Shown: positions 26,901 through 34,347, counted from the stretch's first letter. The stretch is DNA of 64,000 nt from Streptomyces laurentii (GCA_002355495.1 AP017424.1:3286001-3350000), one strand, 5' to 3'. Notes: generated from the letters alone by a model not told the origin. Program-made: numbers and translations.

Positions 26901-27183
26901 GGAAGGCATGACGCTCTTCCGGCTGTCCGAGGTGGACATCGCGGCGCGGCGCCATGCCCAGGCGGCTTCCAACGCCGAAATGGCGCTCACCGTCCTCAGC
27001 GGAATCGGCGGTGCGTGGCGGCGCGGTAACGTCCTGACCGTGCTCGGGCACGCGCTTCAGGGCATAGGACAGCCGGGCCGTGCGCAGGTCTGCTGGCAGG
27101 AGGCACTCGATACCTTCGAGTCCCTCGGCGCACCGGAGGCGGCCGGCGTCCGTCGACTGCTGACGCCCGCCGCCGCGGCCTGA
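23923..27183 (+). CDS. afsR: AfsR-type SARP regulator (BTAD, NB-ARC and TPR domains)
   Basis: A 1086-residue global regulator of secondary metabolism. Residues 1-120 are a low-complexity Thr/Gly/Ala region. An OmpR-like winged helix occupies about 122-210 (L-R-F-R-V-L-G-P-V-R-V), a BTAD domain about 216-365 and an NB-ARC ATPase about 395-640, with the P-loop G-I-G-G-V-G-K-T-T at 424-432 and R-V-L-V-L-L-D-N as Walker B. TPR repeats fill the C-terminus. ATG 23923 follows GCAGGGGGAG. In S. coelicolor AfsR is phosphorylated by AfsK and activates afsS. An afsS-like gene follows here, and afsK is at 51 kb. The N-terminal extension is longer than I recall for AfsR of S. coelicolor. Confidence 0.9.
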   Translation: MDREDGPRVPGQRTPKQESGGQAGRNAGTRVNGPAGDTAGDTAVSSVGAAGTAAGMAEATDPVVSGATAGTGTQVSAATGAGTGSDAAAETTADAGTGTDVTTGVASDEAARTAGGENDAATLRFRVLGPVRVSLGDQSLPNGSPQQRALLAALLLREGRTATASELIDAIWGEEPPSQALAAVRTYASRLRKVLGPGVLVSESGGYALRATAGATALDLGEAQDLANEADKLRAAGQRGEARDRLNAALALWDGEALASVPGPYAETQRTRLDEWRLRLLETRLDLDLEVGAHAEAVSELTALTAAHPLRERLRELLMLALYRSGRQAEALAVYADTRRLLADELGVDPNPELSRLQQRILQADAELARPVEESAPAAATIARPAQLPATVPDFTGRDAFVRELGDQLATAEGSVMAVSAVAGIGGVGKTTLAVHVAHAARPHFPDGQLYVDLQGAGARAAAPETVLGAFLRALGTPDSAIPDTVDERAALYRSTLDGRRVLVLLDNARDAAQIRPLLPGTAGCAALVTSRIRMLDLAGAHLVDLDVMSPEEALQLFTRIVGEERVRAEREAALDVVAACGFLPLAIRIAASRLAARRTWTVSVLAAKLADERRRLDELQAGDLAVKATFELGYGQLEPAQARAFRLLGLADGPDISLPAAAAVLDLPEWETEDLLEALVDTSLLESAAPGRYRYHDLLRLYARACAERDEQPPVERELALSRLLDFYLSTAARVYAIERPGDRLVDHLEPTTFDGLTFTDRHAAQDWLYAEADCLLACVRQSASAPGTVRRAVDLLWAALDLGESGANSKEFEAVGSFVREAAHALGDARAEGRALTALAGVHHTAGRFTEADRDAELALPYAEAAGDPVPGCWSANARGIIALYQNRFEEGEVHLAHAIERFRGVGDLPGEASALCNLSRIHLATGRTARAIALAEEGTRIYDSMGHSLRGANGRYALGLALTEAGRLDKAVERLSEALEVFRDSRQRLWEGMTLFRLSEVDIAARRHAQAASNAEMALTVLSGIGGAWRRGNVLTVLGHALQGIGQPGRAQVCWQEALDTFESLGAPEAAGVRRLLTPAAAA

Positions 27184-27219
27184 GCCCCGACGGACACGCA
27201 CCGCCTCACTCGCCTGGGC

Positions 27220-27241
27220 GTTCATCATTCGTTTATCGCCG
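27220..27241 (+). promoter_or_regulatory. 11-bp direct repeats (AfsR/PhoP-type site) upstream of afsS
   Basis: GTTCATC (27220-27226) and GTTTATC (27231-27237) repeat at 11-base spacing. This is the geometry of SARP sites and of Streptomyces PHO boxes. In S. coelicolor the afsS promoter is bound by both AfsR and PhoP at such repeats, as I recall. It lies about 180 bases before the afsS start, so a long 5-prime leader is implied. Confidence 0.6.
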
Positions 27242-27417
27242 TCGGGCATCGTTCTTCTTGTCGATCCGCCGCGTCGGGGGGCAGACGGGTCGCCGGCACA
27301 GCCCTCACCTCGGAGAACTAGGGTGAGCGGCCAAAAGTGATTCATTCCGGCTGGTCACGGGGGAGCGGCCGGATGGGTTGCACCGGATTCCAGGTATGAG
27401 ATGCAGGAGTTGAAGAG

Positions 27418-27621
27418 ATGAGCGACTCGCTCGAGAAGGACGCGTCCGTGAAGCCTCAGGACATGCACGCCACCGGCGGCACCGCGGAGGCCATCGTCAC
27501 GAAGGACATGCACGCCACGTCCGAGCCGGCGGTCGACGCGATCACCGCCAAGGTCGTCGGCGACGGCGAGGCGGCCATCACGACGATGGACATGCACGCC
27601 ACCACGGAGCCGGCCAAGTAG
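27418..27621 (+). CDS. afsS: AfsS-like small protein with three D-M-H-A-T repeats
   Basis: A 67-residue acidic protein with no signal peptide or membrane segment. The motif D-M-H-A-T occurs three times (Q-D-M-H-A-T, K-D-M-H-A-T, M-D-M-H-A-T near residues 15, 30 and 58). AfsS is a small sigma-like protein with repeated short motifs. It is encoded just downstream of afsR and activated by it, and stimulates antibiotic production by an unclear mechanism. Position, size and repeats support the assignment; the repeat wording differs from what I recall for S. coelicolor. ATG 27418 has GGAG nine bases upstream. A hairpin follows. Confidence 0.75.
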   Translation: MSDSLEKDASVKPQDMHATGGTAEAIVTKDMHATSEPAVDAITAKVVGDGEAAITTMDMHATTEPAK

Positions 27622-27777
27622 ACCGCACCACACGAGGACGGTTCCGGCGTCGCCATCGGGGGAGTCGCCGGGGCCGTGGTCATCCGGACATGAGCGCGCC
27701 GTGTCCCTTACGGGGGATGCCCGAGGGGGTTGGGGGACCTGCCGGGCACGTGGGGTGGGTGCGACCGGAAGACCGGA

Positions 27778-27811
27778 ACGGAGGGGTCGGGCATCAGCCC
27801 GGCCCCTCCGT
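27778..27811 (+). terminator. Terminator hairpin after afsS
   Basis: ACGGAGGGG-t-CGGGC pairs with GCCCG-g-CCCCTCCGT around an ATCA loop, followed by CGTGTTT. It separates afsS from the next small gene, implying a separate promoter for that gene in the remaining 116 bases. Confidence 0.75.
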
Positions 27812-27927
27812 CGTGTTTCGGCCACTGCCAGTGGATGATCCGACAAAGCGAAGCGGATCAGCTGTTCTGCCTGACCCGCGCGTGCGAGGGTCGCTTTGTA
27901 CGGATACACACTTCCGAGGAGTCCGAC

Positions 27928-28077
27928 ATGACCCGCACCAAGCGCCTTCTGGCCGGAATCGCCCTGGCCGTCGCCGTCGCCGCTGGTACCGCCACGCCCG
28001 CGCTGGCCGACATGCACGCGATGAACGACGCGTCCACGTACGACCTCCACGCCACCGTCGCCGGCATCGGCGACTGA
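27928..28077 (+). CDS. Secreted 49-residue peptide sharing the AfsS DMHA motif
   Basis: The peptide has a textbook signal sequence (M-T-R-T-K-R, a hydrophobic Leu/Ala/Val core, A-L-A cleavage site). It is predicted to release a 22-residue peptide starting D-M-H-A-M and containing Y-D-L-H-A-T. Both are variants of the D-M-H-A-T repeats of the AfsS-like protein 300 bases upstream. There are no cysteines. GAGGAG lies eight bases before ATG 27928, and a long hairpin follows the stop. I do not know a described family. The shared motif suggests duplication from afsS with acquired export, or a common partner. A signalling role is speculation. Confidence 0.75.
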   Translation: MTRTKRLLAGIALAVAVAAGTATPALADMHAMNDASTYDLHATVAGIGD

Positions 28078-28090
28078 GTTGTCGCGCCGC

Positions 28091-28134
28091 GTGGAAGAGC
28101 CCTGACCTGTTTCGCAGGTTCAGGGCTCTTCCAC
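28091..28134 (+). terminator. Strong terminator hairpin
   Basis: GTGGAAGAGCCCTGA-CCTG pairs with CAGG-t-TCAGGGCTCTTCCAC around TTTCG, a 19-bp stem with one bulged base. It lies 14 bases after the small secreted peptide gene. Confidence 0.85.
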
Positions 28135-28383
28135 ATGGGGCACCCGCCCGCTCGGAAACCAGCGGCAACCTGACGAATTCGCCCCCTCCGCTTCGCGCCC
28201 CCGCCGCGCCTGCGGCATGATCGGCGCACCTCGGGGGCGAACGGTGGGGACCGGACGTCACCGGGGTGGGGGAAGACGCACGCATGCGCGCGCCCAAGGG
28301 GGAGAGCCCGGGCCGGGTGACCGGTCCGGGCCTCTTGGCGTCTCGGGCCGCCACTCATTCCCGGGCGCACCCCGCCCCCTCCC

Positions 28384-29925
28384 CTACCGCGCCCGCAGCT
28401 CCCCCTTCAGCACCTTTCCGCTCGCGTTTCTCGGCAGGTGCGGGAGGAATTCGACCTCGCGGGGGACCTTGTAGTTGGCCATCTCGCGGCGGGACCAGGC
28501 GATCAGGTCGTCGGCCGTGACGCGGGCGCCGGGGCGGCGGACCGCGAAGGCCTTGCCGACCTCGCCGAGGCGGGGGTCGGGGATGCCGATGACGGCGACG
28601 TCGGCGATGTCGGGGTGGAGGCCGAGGAGCTGTTCGATCTCGGCGGGGTAGGCGTTGAAGCCGCCGACGATGAACATGTCCTTGATCCGGTCGGTGATCC
28701 GCAGGTTGCCCGCCTCGTCCAGGACGCCGACGTCGCCGGTGTGCAGCCAGCCGTCCGCGTCGATCGCGGCGGCGGTCGCCTCCGGGTCCTCGAAGTAGCC
28801 GCGCATGACGTGCGGGCCGCGGACCAGGATCTCGCCCGCCACGGAGAGGCGGAGTTCGGTGCCGGGGATGGCGCGGCCCGAGGTGTGGGCGACGGTCTCG
28901 GGCGGGTCGCCCTGGTGGCACATCGACACCAGTCCACTCGCCTCGGAGAGGCCGTACGCGGTGAGGACGGTGCCGACGCCCAGCTCGGTGCGCAGCCGTT
29001 CGACGAGGCGCAGCGGGACGACGGCCGCGCCGGTCACGACCAGGCGCAGGCTGGACAGGTCGTGGGCGGCGCGCGCGGGGTGGTCGAGGAGGGACTGGTG
29101 GAGGGTGGGCGGGCCGGGCAGGACGGTGACGCGTTCGGCGGCGATGTGCGCGAGCGCGGTCTCCACGCTGAACACCGGTTGCGGAATCATCACCGCGCCG
29201 CGCAGCAGGCAGGCGAGCACCCCGGCCTTGTAGCCGAAGGTGTGGAAGAAGGGGTTCACGATCAGGTAGCGGTCGCCCTCGCGCAGGCCGGCGAGTTCGC
29301 TCCACACCGTGTAGCAGCGCAGGGACTGTTCGTGGGTGATGACGGCGCCCTTGGGGCGGCCGGTGGTGCCGGAGGTGTAGATGATGTCGGAGGGGTCGGT
29401 GGGCATCACCGCGTCCGCCCGCGCCCGTACCCGCGCCGGGTCCACCCCCCGCCCACCCGCGAGGAAGGAACGCCAAGTGGTGTAGCCGGGCTCGTCCGGT
29501 GCGGTGTCGCCGAACACCACCACCCGTTCCAGCGCGGGCAGTTCGACGCCCGAGCGGCGCAGGGAGGCCACGTACGAGGTGCCCAGGAAGGTGCCGGTGA
29601 TGAACAGCAGGCGGGTGCGCGAGCGGGCCAGGACGTCGGCCGCCTCGGTTCCCTTGAAGCGGGTGTTGAGGGGGACGAGGACGGCGCCGGCCGTGACCGC
29701 GCCGAGTGCGGAGACGATCCAGTCCAGGGAGTTCGGCGCCCAGACGGCGACCCGGTCGCCGGCGCGTATCCCGGCGGCGAGGCAGGCGGCCGCCGCGCGT
29801 TCGACCCGGGCGCCGAGCTGGGCGTACGTGATCCGGGTACGGCCCTCGACGACCGCTTCACGCGGCCCGTACCGCGCCGCCGCCCGCCGCACCAGTTCCC
29901 CCACCGAACCGGGTTCCCACTCCAT
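28384..29925 (-). CDS. Acyl-CoA synthetase (AMP-forming ligase)
   Basis: A 513-residue ANL-superfamily enzyme that activates a carboxylic acid to its CoA thioester. The P-loop-like motif Y-T-S-G-T-T-G-R-P-K-G is at residues 183-193, T-A-Y-G-L-S-E-A precedes the hinge, G-W-L-H-T-G-D-V-G and R-I-K-D-M-F-I-V-G-G-F-N-A follow, and the C-terminal N-A-S-G-K-V-L-K holds the adenylation Lys. ATG 29925 has GGAGGTGG upstream; earlier ATGs fall inside the operators. It is divergent from the thiolase-like gene across two operators. The acid is unknown. Confidence 0.92.
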   Translation of the reverse strand: MEWEPGSVGELVRRAAARYGPREAVVEGRTRITYAQLGARVERAAAACLAAGIRAGDRVAVWAPNSLDWIVSALGAVTAGAVLVPLNTRFKGTEAADVLARSRTRLLFITGTFLGTSYVASLRRSGVELPALERVVVFGDTAPDEPGYTTWRSFLAGGRGVDPARVRARADAVMPTDPSDIIYTSGTTGRPKGAVITHEQSLRCYTVWSELAGLREGDRYLIVNPFFHTFGYKAGVLACLLRGAVMIPQPVFSVETALAHIAAERVTVLPGPPTLHQSLLDHPARAAHDLSSLRLVVTGAAVVPLRLVERLRTELGVGTVLTAYGLSEASGLVSMCHQGDPPETVAHTSGRAIPGTELRLSVAGEILVRGPHVMRGYFEDPEATAAAIDADGWLHTGDVGVLDEAGNLRITDRIKDMFIVGGFNAYPAEIEQLLGLHPDIADVAVIGIPDPRLGEVGKAFAVRRPGARVTADDLIAWSRREMANYKVPREVEFLPHLPRNASGKVLKGELRAR

Positions 29926-29958
29926 GGCCGCCCACCTCCGGTCACCGACACCAGCTAC

Positions 29959-29973
29959 CTGACTCATCGTCAG
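29959..29973. promoter_or_regulatory. Regulon operator copy 6: CTGACTCATCGTCAG
   Basis: One mismatch from the consensus; 34 bases from the acyl-CoA ligase start in the divergent promoter. Confidence 0.7.
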
Positions 29974-29985
29974 ATTAACGGTAGC

Positions 29986-30000
29986 CTGACGGACTGTCAG
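29986..30000. promoter_or_regulatory. Regulon operator copy 7: CTGACGGACTGTCAG
   Basis: One mismatch from the consensus; 27 bases from copy 6 and 27 bases before the chosen start of the thiolase-like gene. The pair can control both directions. Confidence 0.7.
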
Positions 30001-30026
30001 CAATGAGGCGCACCGTGGGGGTTGCC

Positions 30027-31169
30027 GTGCTCAAGGACCGCACAGCCATCGTCGGCATCGGCCAGACGCCCTTCGCCAGACATCTCCCCGAGTCCGAGAA
30101 GACCCTGGCCTGCCGGGCGATCCTCGCCGCGCTCGACGACGCCGGCATCGCGCCCGCCGAGGTCGACGCCTTCGCCTCGTACACCATGGAGGAGACCGAC
30201 GAGGTCGAGGTCGCCAAGGCCATCGGCGCCGGGGACGTCACCTTCTTCTCCAAGGTCGGTTACGGGGGCGGCGGTTCGTGCGCCACGATCGGCCATCTCG
30301 CCGCCGCCGTCGCCACCGGGCAGGCCACCGTGGGGGTCGCCTGGCGGTCCCGCAAGCGCGGCTCGGGCCCCCGCCCCTGGACGAACACCAGCGCCCAGCT
30401 GGCCACCCCGGGGCAGTGGACCCGGCCGTTCGGGCTGCTGCGGCCGGCCGACGAGATCGGCATGCTCGCGCGCCGCTACATGTACGAGTACGGCGCCACC
30501 CGCGACCATCTCTTCAACGTCGCCCTCGCCTGCCGCAACCGCGCCAACCAGAATCCCGACGCGATCATGTACGAGCGCCCGCTGACCCGCGAGATGTACA
30601 TGACCTCCCGCTGGATCAGCGAACCCCTCTGCCTCTTCGACAACTGCCTGGAGACCGACGGCGCCCTCGCCTGCGTGATCGTCTCCGCCGCGCGCGCCCG
30701 CGACTGCCGCCGCCGGCCGGTCTACGTGCACGCCGCCGCCCAGGGCCTGCCCGCCCAGCACCACGGCATGGTCAACTACTGGACCGACGACCCGCTCTCC
30801 GGCCCCGCCTGGACCGCCGCCCGGCACCTGTGGAAACAAGCCGACTTCGGACCGGCGGACGTCGACGTCGCCCAGATCTACGACGCCTTCACGCCCCTCG
30901 TCCCGCTCTCCCTGGAGGGCTACGGCTTCTGCGGGCGCGGCGAGGGCGGTGCGTTCACCGAGGGCGGCGCCCTGGAGACGGGCGGCCGGCTGCCGATCAA
31001 CACCGGCGGGGGCGGCCTGTCCGAGGCGTACGTCCACGGCTTCAACCTCATCACCGAAGGCGTCAAGCAGCTCCGCGGCGACTCCACCGCCCAGGTGCCC
31101 GGCGCCTCGACCTGCCTGGTCACCGCCGGCGAGGGCGTCCCCACCTCGGCTGTCCTCCTCCGGACCTGA
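30027..31169 (+). CDS. Thiolase-like (lipid-transfer protein type) aldolase/thiolase subunit
   Basis: A 380-residue thiolase-superfamily protein of the SCP-x/Ltp branch: A-I-V-G-I-G-Q-T-P-F near the start, Y-D-A-F-T-P-L in the second half and G-E-G-G near the C-terminus. It lacks the two ordinary thiolase cysteines in clear context. Proteins of this type work with an OB-fold DUF35 partner. In steroid side-chain catabolism such pairs (Ltp2 with a DUF35 domain) are retro-aldolases acting on acyl-CoA. The DUF35 gene follows directly. GTG 30027 has GGGGG upstream; ATG 30003 abuts an operator and has none. Confidence 0.85.
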   Translation: MLKDRTAIVGIGQTPFARHLPESEKTLACRAILAALDDAGIAPAEVDAFASYTMEETDEVEVAKAIGAGDVTFFSKVGYGGGGSCATIGHLAAAVATGQATVGVAWRSRKRGSGPRPWTNTSAQLATPGQWTRPFGLLRPADEIGMLARRYMYEYGATRDHLFNVALACRNRANQNPDAIMYERPLTREMYMTSRWISEPLCLFDNCLETDGALACVIVSAARARDCRRRPVYVHAAAQGLPAQHHGMVNYWTDDPLSGPAWTAARHLWKQADFGPADVDVAQIYDAFTPLVPLSLEGYGFCGRGEGGAFTEGGALETGGRLPINTGGGGLSEAYVHGFNLITEGVKQLRGDSTAQVPGASTCLVTAGEGVPTSAVLLRT

Positions 31170-31213
31170 GGCCCCCGCCCCGGCATCATGCTTGAAGAAT
31201 CGAGGAGTTCCCG

Positions 31214-31639
31214 ATGCTCACACCCGTGATCGACGAGGACGGCGCGCCCTTCTGGGAGTACGCCGCCCGGGGCGAACTGCGCGTCCAGACCTGCGGCGCC
31301 TGCGATGAGCCGCGTTTCCCGCCCCGCCCCTGCTGCCCGTACTGCCAGTCGTTCGACAGCACCTGGCGCCGGGTGTCCGGGCGCGGCCGGATCTGGTCGT
31401 TCGTCGTCCCCCACCCGCCGCTGCTGCCCGACTACGCCGCCCAGGCCCCTTACAACGCGGTCCTCGTCGAACTCTCCGACTCTCCCCGCATCCGTCTCGC
31501 CGGCAACGTCGTCGCCGCCCCCGACGCCCCGCTCGACTCCGTCGACCCGGCCCGGCTGCGTATCGGCGCGCCCGTGAAGGTGGTCTTCGCCGAGATCGAC
31601 GGGATCACCGTGCCGCGCTGGCTCCTGGAGCGCGGATGA
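31214..31639 (+). CDS. Zn-ribbon OB-fold (DUF35) protein
   Basis: A 141-residue protein. The N-terminal rubredoxin-like zinc ribbon has C-G-A-C (residues 27-30) and C-C-P-Y-C (residues 40-44), followed by an OB-fold (G-R-G-R-I-W-S-F-V-V, then A-P-Y-N-A-V-L-V-E-L). Such proteins bind acyl-CoA and form complexes with thiolase-like partners. GAGGAG precedes ATG 31214. Its stop overlaps the enoyl-CoA hydratase start by four bases. Confidence 0.93.
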   Translation: MLTPVIDEDGAPFWEYAARGELRVQTCGACDEPRFPPRPCCPYCQSFDSTWRRVSGRGRIWSFVVPHPPLLPDYAAQAPYNAVLVELSDSPRIRLAGNVVAAPDAPLDSVDPARLRIGAPVKVVFAEIDGITVPRWLLERG

Positions 31640-32424
31640 CGATCACGGTGGAACGCGACACCGGCACCGGAGTCGCCGTCGTCACCCTCGACCGGCCCGC
31701 CCGGCACAACGCCCTCACCCTCGCCATGGCCCGCCAACTCTCCGACGCCTGGCGGGGGTTCCGGTACGAGGACGACGTCCGCGCGATCGTCGTCACCGGC
31801 GCCGGCCAACGAGCCTTCTGCACCGGCGTCGATCGCACCTCGGTCGCCGAACTGCCGCAGCCCGCCTCCCCGTTCACGATCGACGATCCACTCCTCGCCA
31901 TCGGACCCAAGTCCAACGACCTGTGGAAGCCGGTCATCGCCGCCGTCGAGGGCATGGCCTGCGGCGGGGCCTTCTACCTGCTCGGCGAGGCCGAGTTCCT
32001 GATCGCGGGCGAGGGCGCCGAATTCTTCGACCCGCACACCACGTACGGCATGGTCAGCGCCTACGAGTCGATCCTCATGGCGCAGCGGATGCCGTACGGG
32101 GAGGCCGCCCGGATGGCGCTGATGGGCACCGCCGAACGGATCTCCGCCGAGCGCGCGCACACCATCGGGCTGGTCTCCGAACTGACCGTACGGGGTGGGG
32201 CGTTGGCGGCGGCGCGGCAGGCGGCCGCCACCCTCGCCGCGTACCCGACCGAGGCCGTGCAGGGCACCGTACGGGCCCTGTGGTCGGCCCGCGAGCCCGC
32301 CAGGTCCCAGGCGCTGGCGCACGCCCCGCACCTGATCGCGCTGGGGAACCTGCCGCCGGAACGGCAGGCCGGACTGTTCACCCGGCGCGTCAAGGGAGAG
32401 GAAGCCGAGGTCAGGATCCGTTAG
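31636..32424 (+). CDS. Enoyl-CoA hydratase/isomerase family protein
   Basis: A 262-residue crotonase-fold protein: R-P-A-R-H-N-A-L-T near the start, A-F-C-T-G-V-D-R as the CoA/oxyanion segment and V-E-G-M-A-C-G-G-A-F as the second oxyanion loop. It should hydrate or isomerise an enoyl-CoA made by the same operon. The ATGA overlap with the OB-fold gene shows coupled translation. Its stop overlaps that of the convergent secreted-protein gene. Confidence 0.92.
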   Translation: MTITVERDTGTGVAVVTLDRPARHNALTLAMARQLSDAWRGFRYEDDVRAIVVTGAGQRAFCTGVDRTSVAELPQPASPFTIDDPLLAIGPKSNDLWKPVIAAVEGMACGGAFYLLGEAEFLIAGEGAEFFDPHTTYGMVSAYESILMAQRMPYGEAARMALMGTAERISAERAHTIGLVSELTVRGGALAAARQAAATLAAYPTEAVQGTVRALWSAREPARSQALAHAPHLIALGNLPPERQAGLFTRRVKGEEAEVRIR

Positions 32425-33023
32425 CGGGGCTGGGCGGGCGAGGTCGTGGCCGTCTCGTCCTCCCAGACGTTGCCCACGGTGCAGATCTTCGCCTTGTCGA
32501 CGGACCCCGGGTTCTTCATCTTGACGTCGTACAGCTTCTCGCTCGTGCCGTCGACGGAGACCAGGATCTCGCCGCTGTCGACCGGCACGTTCTCGCGCTC
32601 CTGGAAGGTCAGGGCGACCCGGTACAGGCCCGTCACCCCTGGCTTCGCCTTCACCCGCACGGTGGCGGTGGTGTCGGCCTTCCGGGCCGCCCGGTTCTTC
32701 CGCTTCTTCTCGGCCGGCTTCACGCAGTCGACCACGACGACCTCGACGTCCGGCGCGACGGAGGCGGTCGGCGAGGGCGAGGACGAGGAGCTGTCGTCGC
32801 CGTTCCCGGAGTCGGAGCCGGACCCCGATCCGTAGTCGTCGTCATCGTCGTCGTAGTGGTTCTTCTTGCTCGACGTCGAGCAGCCGCCGCCCGAGTCGTC
32901 GCTCTTGCCGTGGTCGCTGCTGCCGCCGTGACTGCCGTGACCGCCGCGTCCGGTCTGGAAGCCGGTCAGCGCGAGGACGACCACCGTCAGGGTCGCCGCG
33001 AGCTTCAGCCTGGTGCGGATCAT
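32421..33023 (-). CDS. Secreted hypothetical protein with Ser/Asp-rich linker
   Basis: A 200-residue protein with a signal peptide (M-I-R-T-R-L-K-L then a hydrophobic core to about residue 22, no lipobox Cys). A low-complexity region follows (His/Gly/Ser, six Asp in a row, Ser runs), then a C-terminal beta-rich domain of about 110 residues with two Cys that could pair. The function is unknown; it is likely extracellular. Confidence 0.7.
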   Translation of the reverse strand: MIRTRLKLAATLTVVVLALTGFQTGRGGHGSHGGSSDHGKSDDSGGGCSTSSKKNHYDDDDDDYGSGSGSDSGNGDDSSSSSPSPTASVAPDVEVVVVDCVKPAEKKRKNRAARKADTTATVRVKAKPGVTGLYRVALTFQERENVPVDSGEILVSVDGTSEKLYDVKMKNPGSVDKAKICTVGNVWEDETATTSPAQPR

Positions 33024-33152
33024 TTCCCCGTTCCCCCACCCGCTCGATAAGACGTGTACGCGTCACCCTAGCGTCGCCGTCCGCTCGACAGGACACCCCC
33101 CGGGACCCGGCGTAGCGTCGTGACCGAGAGCCGACCGAAGGGAGGCCGCACG

Positions 33153-33686
33153 GTGATCCGCAACATCGTGGGTTCGGTCCTGGCACTCGCAGGAGCGACG
33201 GCCGCCGTATGGAGCCCCTTCCGTGCCTGGTACGACGGCCGTCCCGGCCGCGACTACCGCGTTCAGGATCTGTTCGGGGGCATCACGGACGTCCGGGCCG
33301 AGGTCATCGGCTCGATTCTTCTCCCGTACGCCTTCGCCGTCCTGGTCACCGTGGTCGGCGTGGTCCTGCGCTCGCGCCTGGCCGTCGCGCTCGCCGGACT
33401 GATCGTGCTCGGGTTCACCGTCCTGTGGATGGTGCGCGTGGCCCAGGTCCAGAACGGACTCTCCCTCGATTCCCAGGGGCGCGGACTCGGCGACGGGGTC
33501 GCGATGGCCGTCGGAGGCGGCGTGCTGCTGCTCGTCGGCGCGGCCGTCATGTCCGGCCGCCGCCCGTCGTACCGGGCGCGGCACGCGGGCCGGGTGGACT
33601 CCGTACCCCCGGCGACCGGCACCCGGTACGACGACACCCCACCGCCCCCACCGCCCCCACAGGACTACCGGCCGCCGCAGCCGTAG
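33153..33686 (+). CDS. Four-helix membrane protein with Pro-rich tail
   Basis: A 177-residue protein with about four hydrophobic segments (near residues 5-22, 50-72, 75-95 and 112-132) and a cytoplasmic Pro-rich tail containing seven consecutive prolines. GTG 33153 is preferred because GGGAGG lies upstream; a GTG at 33120 is possible. It resembles hypothetical Streptomyces membrane proteins of unknown role. Confidence 0.7.
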   Translation: MIRNIVGSVLALAGATAAVWSPFRAWYDGRPGRDYRVQDLFGGITDVRAEVIGSILLPYAFAVLVTVVGVVLRSRLAVALAGLIVLGFTVLWMVRVAQVQNGLSLDSQGRGLGDGVAMAVGGGVLLLVGAAVMSGRRPSYRARHAGRVDSVPPATGTRYDDTPPPPPPPQDYRPPQP

Positions 33687-33727
33687 CCGTAGCCGCCGTC
33701 TTCCGGCGCGGGCCGCCGTCCCGTTCA

Positions 33728-33871
33728 ATGATGATCCGAGGCACTCGTGTGCGCGACGGTGAGCGGGGGGGGCGGGTCCTCGTCGACACGACGGCGGGCG
33801 GCGACCGTCTCACCCGACAGCGGGAACTCTTCGAGACGGCCCGCGCGCAGCTGGTCACGGACATCGAGTAG
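33728..33871 (+). CDS. Small hypothetical protein
   Basis: A 47-residue frame starting M-M-I-R-G-T-R-V-R and ending R-A-Q-L-V-T-D-I-E. It is charged and probably helical at its end, with no signal peptide. There is no strong ribosome site. It could be a remnant of a larger gene. Confidence 0.35.
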   Translation: MMIRGTRVRDGERGGRVLVDTTAGGDRLTRQRELFETARAQLVTDIE

Positions 33872-33909
33872 CCCTGGCCGGGCCGCGATCCCCCTGGCCG
33901 GCGAAGGGC

Positions 33910-34080
33910 CTACCGGCCGCTCATCAGGAACCCGGCATAGAGGGCCACCGGCGGAAGAATGAGCCCGGCCGCCATCGCGCACCCCATCCGCTCGGTGGTC
34001 TTCGCACCGATCAGGACACTGAACCCGCCCATCACGATGACGTAGAGAAACAGCGGGACCACGATGAATCCGATCGCCAA
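33910..34080 (-). CDS. Small two-helix membrane protein
   Basis: A 56-residue protein with two hydrophobic segments (residues 2-25 and 33-53) joined by a short polar loop (A-K-T-T-E-R). The start is TTG at 34080, with GGAGAGG eight bases before it. It is too short for ordinary gene callers, but composition and ribosome site support it. The function is unknown. Confidence 0.6.
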   Translation of the reverse strand: MAIGFIVVPLFLYVIVMGGFSVLIGAKTTERMGCAMAAGLILPPVALYAGFLMSGR

Positions 34081-34219
34081 CTTGACTGCCTCTCCAGGGA
34101 GTTAGAGCGGCCATCGCACGACGGCCACCCGGTGTCGGGACGCGCGGGGGAGTCAGGTTATCGACGAGCTTGTGCGCGACGCCCGGCCCTTGGCCTGGTC
34201 CGGACGGACATCCGTCAAG

Positions 34220-34254
<35 letters not shown>

Positions 34255-34273
34255 ACGGGCTCTCGGCCGGTGA

Positions 34274-34298
34274 TGTAACACTTCGGAGCGCCGCGTCC
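34274..34298 (+). promoter_or_regulatory. Possible ECF-type promoter for the sigma gene
   Basis: TGTAAC (34274-34279) followed 14 bases later by CGTCC (34294-34298) resembles an AAC-type -35 and CGT-type -10 pair recognised by ECF sigma factors, about 50 bases before the sigma gene start. It could be autoregulatory. The spacing is slightly short, so confidence is low. Confidence 0.35.
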
Positions 34299-34347
34299 AA
34301 GTAGGGGTGTAAGGCATTACACGCCGCACTGCCCCTAGGAGCCCTCT

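Noticed and set aside
23608..27345. A 1245-codon minus-strand frame antisense to afsR
   Set aside because: Gly/Arg/Val-rich shadow of the AfsR gene without recognisable domains.
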